Positions 63,967-64,000 of a stretch of 64,000 nt of DNA are shown here, in pieces. The notes under the pieces are model-generated. The model was not told the origin of the DNA. It searched no databases and saw nothing but the letters and a program-made list of their open reading frames with translations. Made by a program: the position numbers and the translations under genes. The stretch comes from Devosia sp. YIM 151766 (GTDB lineage: Bacteria > Pseudomonadota > Alphaproteobacteria > Rhizobiales > Devosiaceae). Positions within the stretch are counted from its first letter, which is position 1; the number at the start of each line of letters is the position of its first letter. The stretch covers positions 2,480,001 through 2,544,000 of the forward strand of contig NZ_CP127251.1 in assembly GCF_030285925.1 (NCBI RefSeq), read 5' to 3'.

Positions 63967-64000
63967 TCAGGCGCCGGTGACGCGCCAGATGACATCGCCG
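63967..64000 (-). CDS. Possible C-terminus of a minus-strand gene, rest outside window
   Basis: On the minus strand a frame open to the window edge ends GDVIWRVTGA and then TGA at 63967-63969, just before the terminator hairpin. Only about 10 codons are visible, so identity cannot be judged and the frame could be chance; the convergent terminator supports it. Confidence 0.35.
   Translation of the reverse strand, partial: GDVIWRVTGA

Overview
The window looks like a chromosomal segment of an alphaproteobacterium of the order Hyphomicrobiales, most like Devosia and relatives. This is inferred from gene content and style: high GC, CtrA/ChpT/SciP cell-cycle regulators, a Caulobacter-like fliF-fliG-flbE-fliN-flbD operon, DUF1134 (EipA), a short RpoH and a flagellar sigma-54 promoter. 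It is almost entirely chromosomal backbone. I saw no insertion sequence, prophage or CRISPR array.

Layout. 1-6294: end of an MCP gene, then cheW, cheR, cheB and a soluble MCP-like protein with a CheZ-like DxxxQ motif. 6373-11154: catalase, a nitronate monooxygenase-like protein, DUF983, a 57-residue two-CxxC protein and a pseudoazurin. 11242-15100 (minus): a three-gene envelope module of unknown function (multipass membrane protein, VWA protein with tandem beta repeats, exported SH3-like protein). 15288-18264 (plus): an exported SUOX-fold protein, a PAS histidine kinase and a LuxR-type response regulator, each overlapping the next by 4 bases. 18317-23661 (minus): TRAP transporter, GntR regulator, SDR and Ldh2-family dehydrogenase, with a divergent sugar epimerase at 23924; this is probably a sugar or sugar-acid catabolic locus. 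24963-34386: mixed genes, including tRNA-Met, UdgX, a ring-cleaving dioxygenase, an ECF sigma/VWA pair and mnmA.

34573-49499 is mostly flagellar: fliK-flgD behind a good sigma-54 promoter, sciP, a MazEF-type toxin-antitoxin pair, fliF-fliG-fliH/flbE-fliN-flbD, flhA, and convergent fliJ-fliI. 49962-55052 carries ctrA, an ECF42-type sigma factor, a CheY-like gene, chpT, a YHS-like protein and eipA. 55234-64000 holds a coiled-coil membrane protein, DUF6476, an RluA-family synthase, rpoH, ftsH, glmM and an outer-membrane protein with a perfect CtrA box.

How the genes fit together. CtrA, its phosphotransferase ChpT and its inhibitor SciP are all encoded here, and TTAA-N7-TTAA-like sites lie before sciP, fliF, fliI, eipA and the outer-membrane protein gene. 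FlbD is the expected activator of the sigma-54 promoter at fliK. The segment therefore looks like a linked cell-cycle/flagellum/envelope neighbourhood. Several families of intergenic inverted repeats fill the longer gaps. All functions are read from the sequence and family knowledge; no database search was run.
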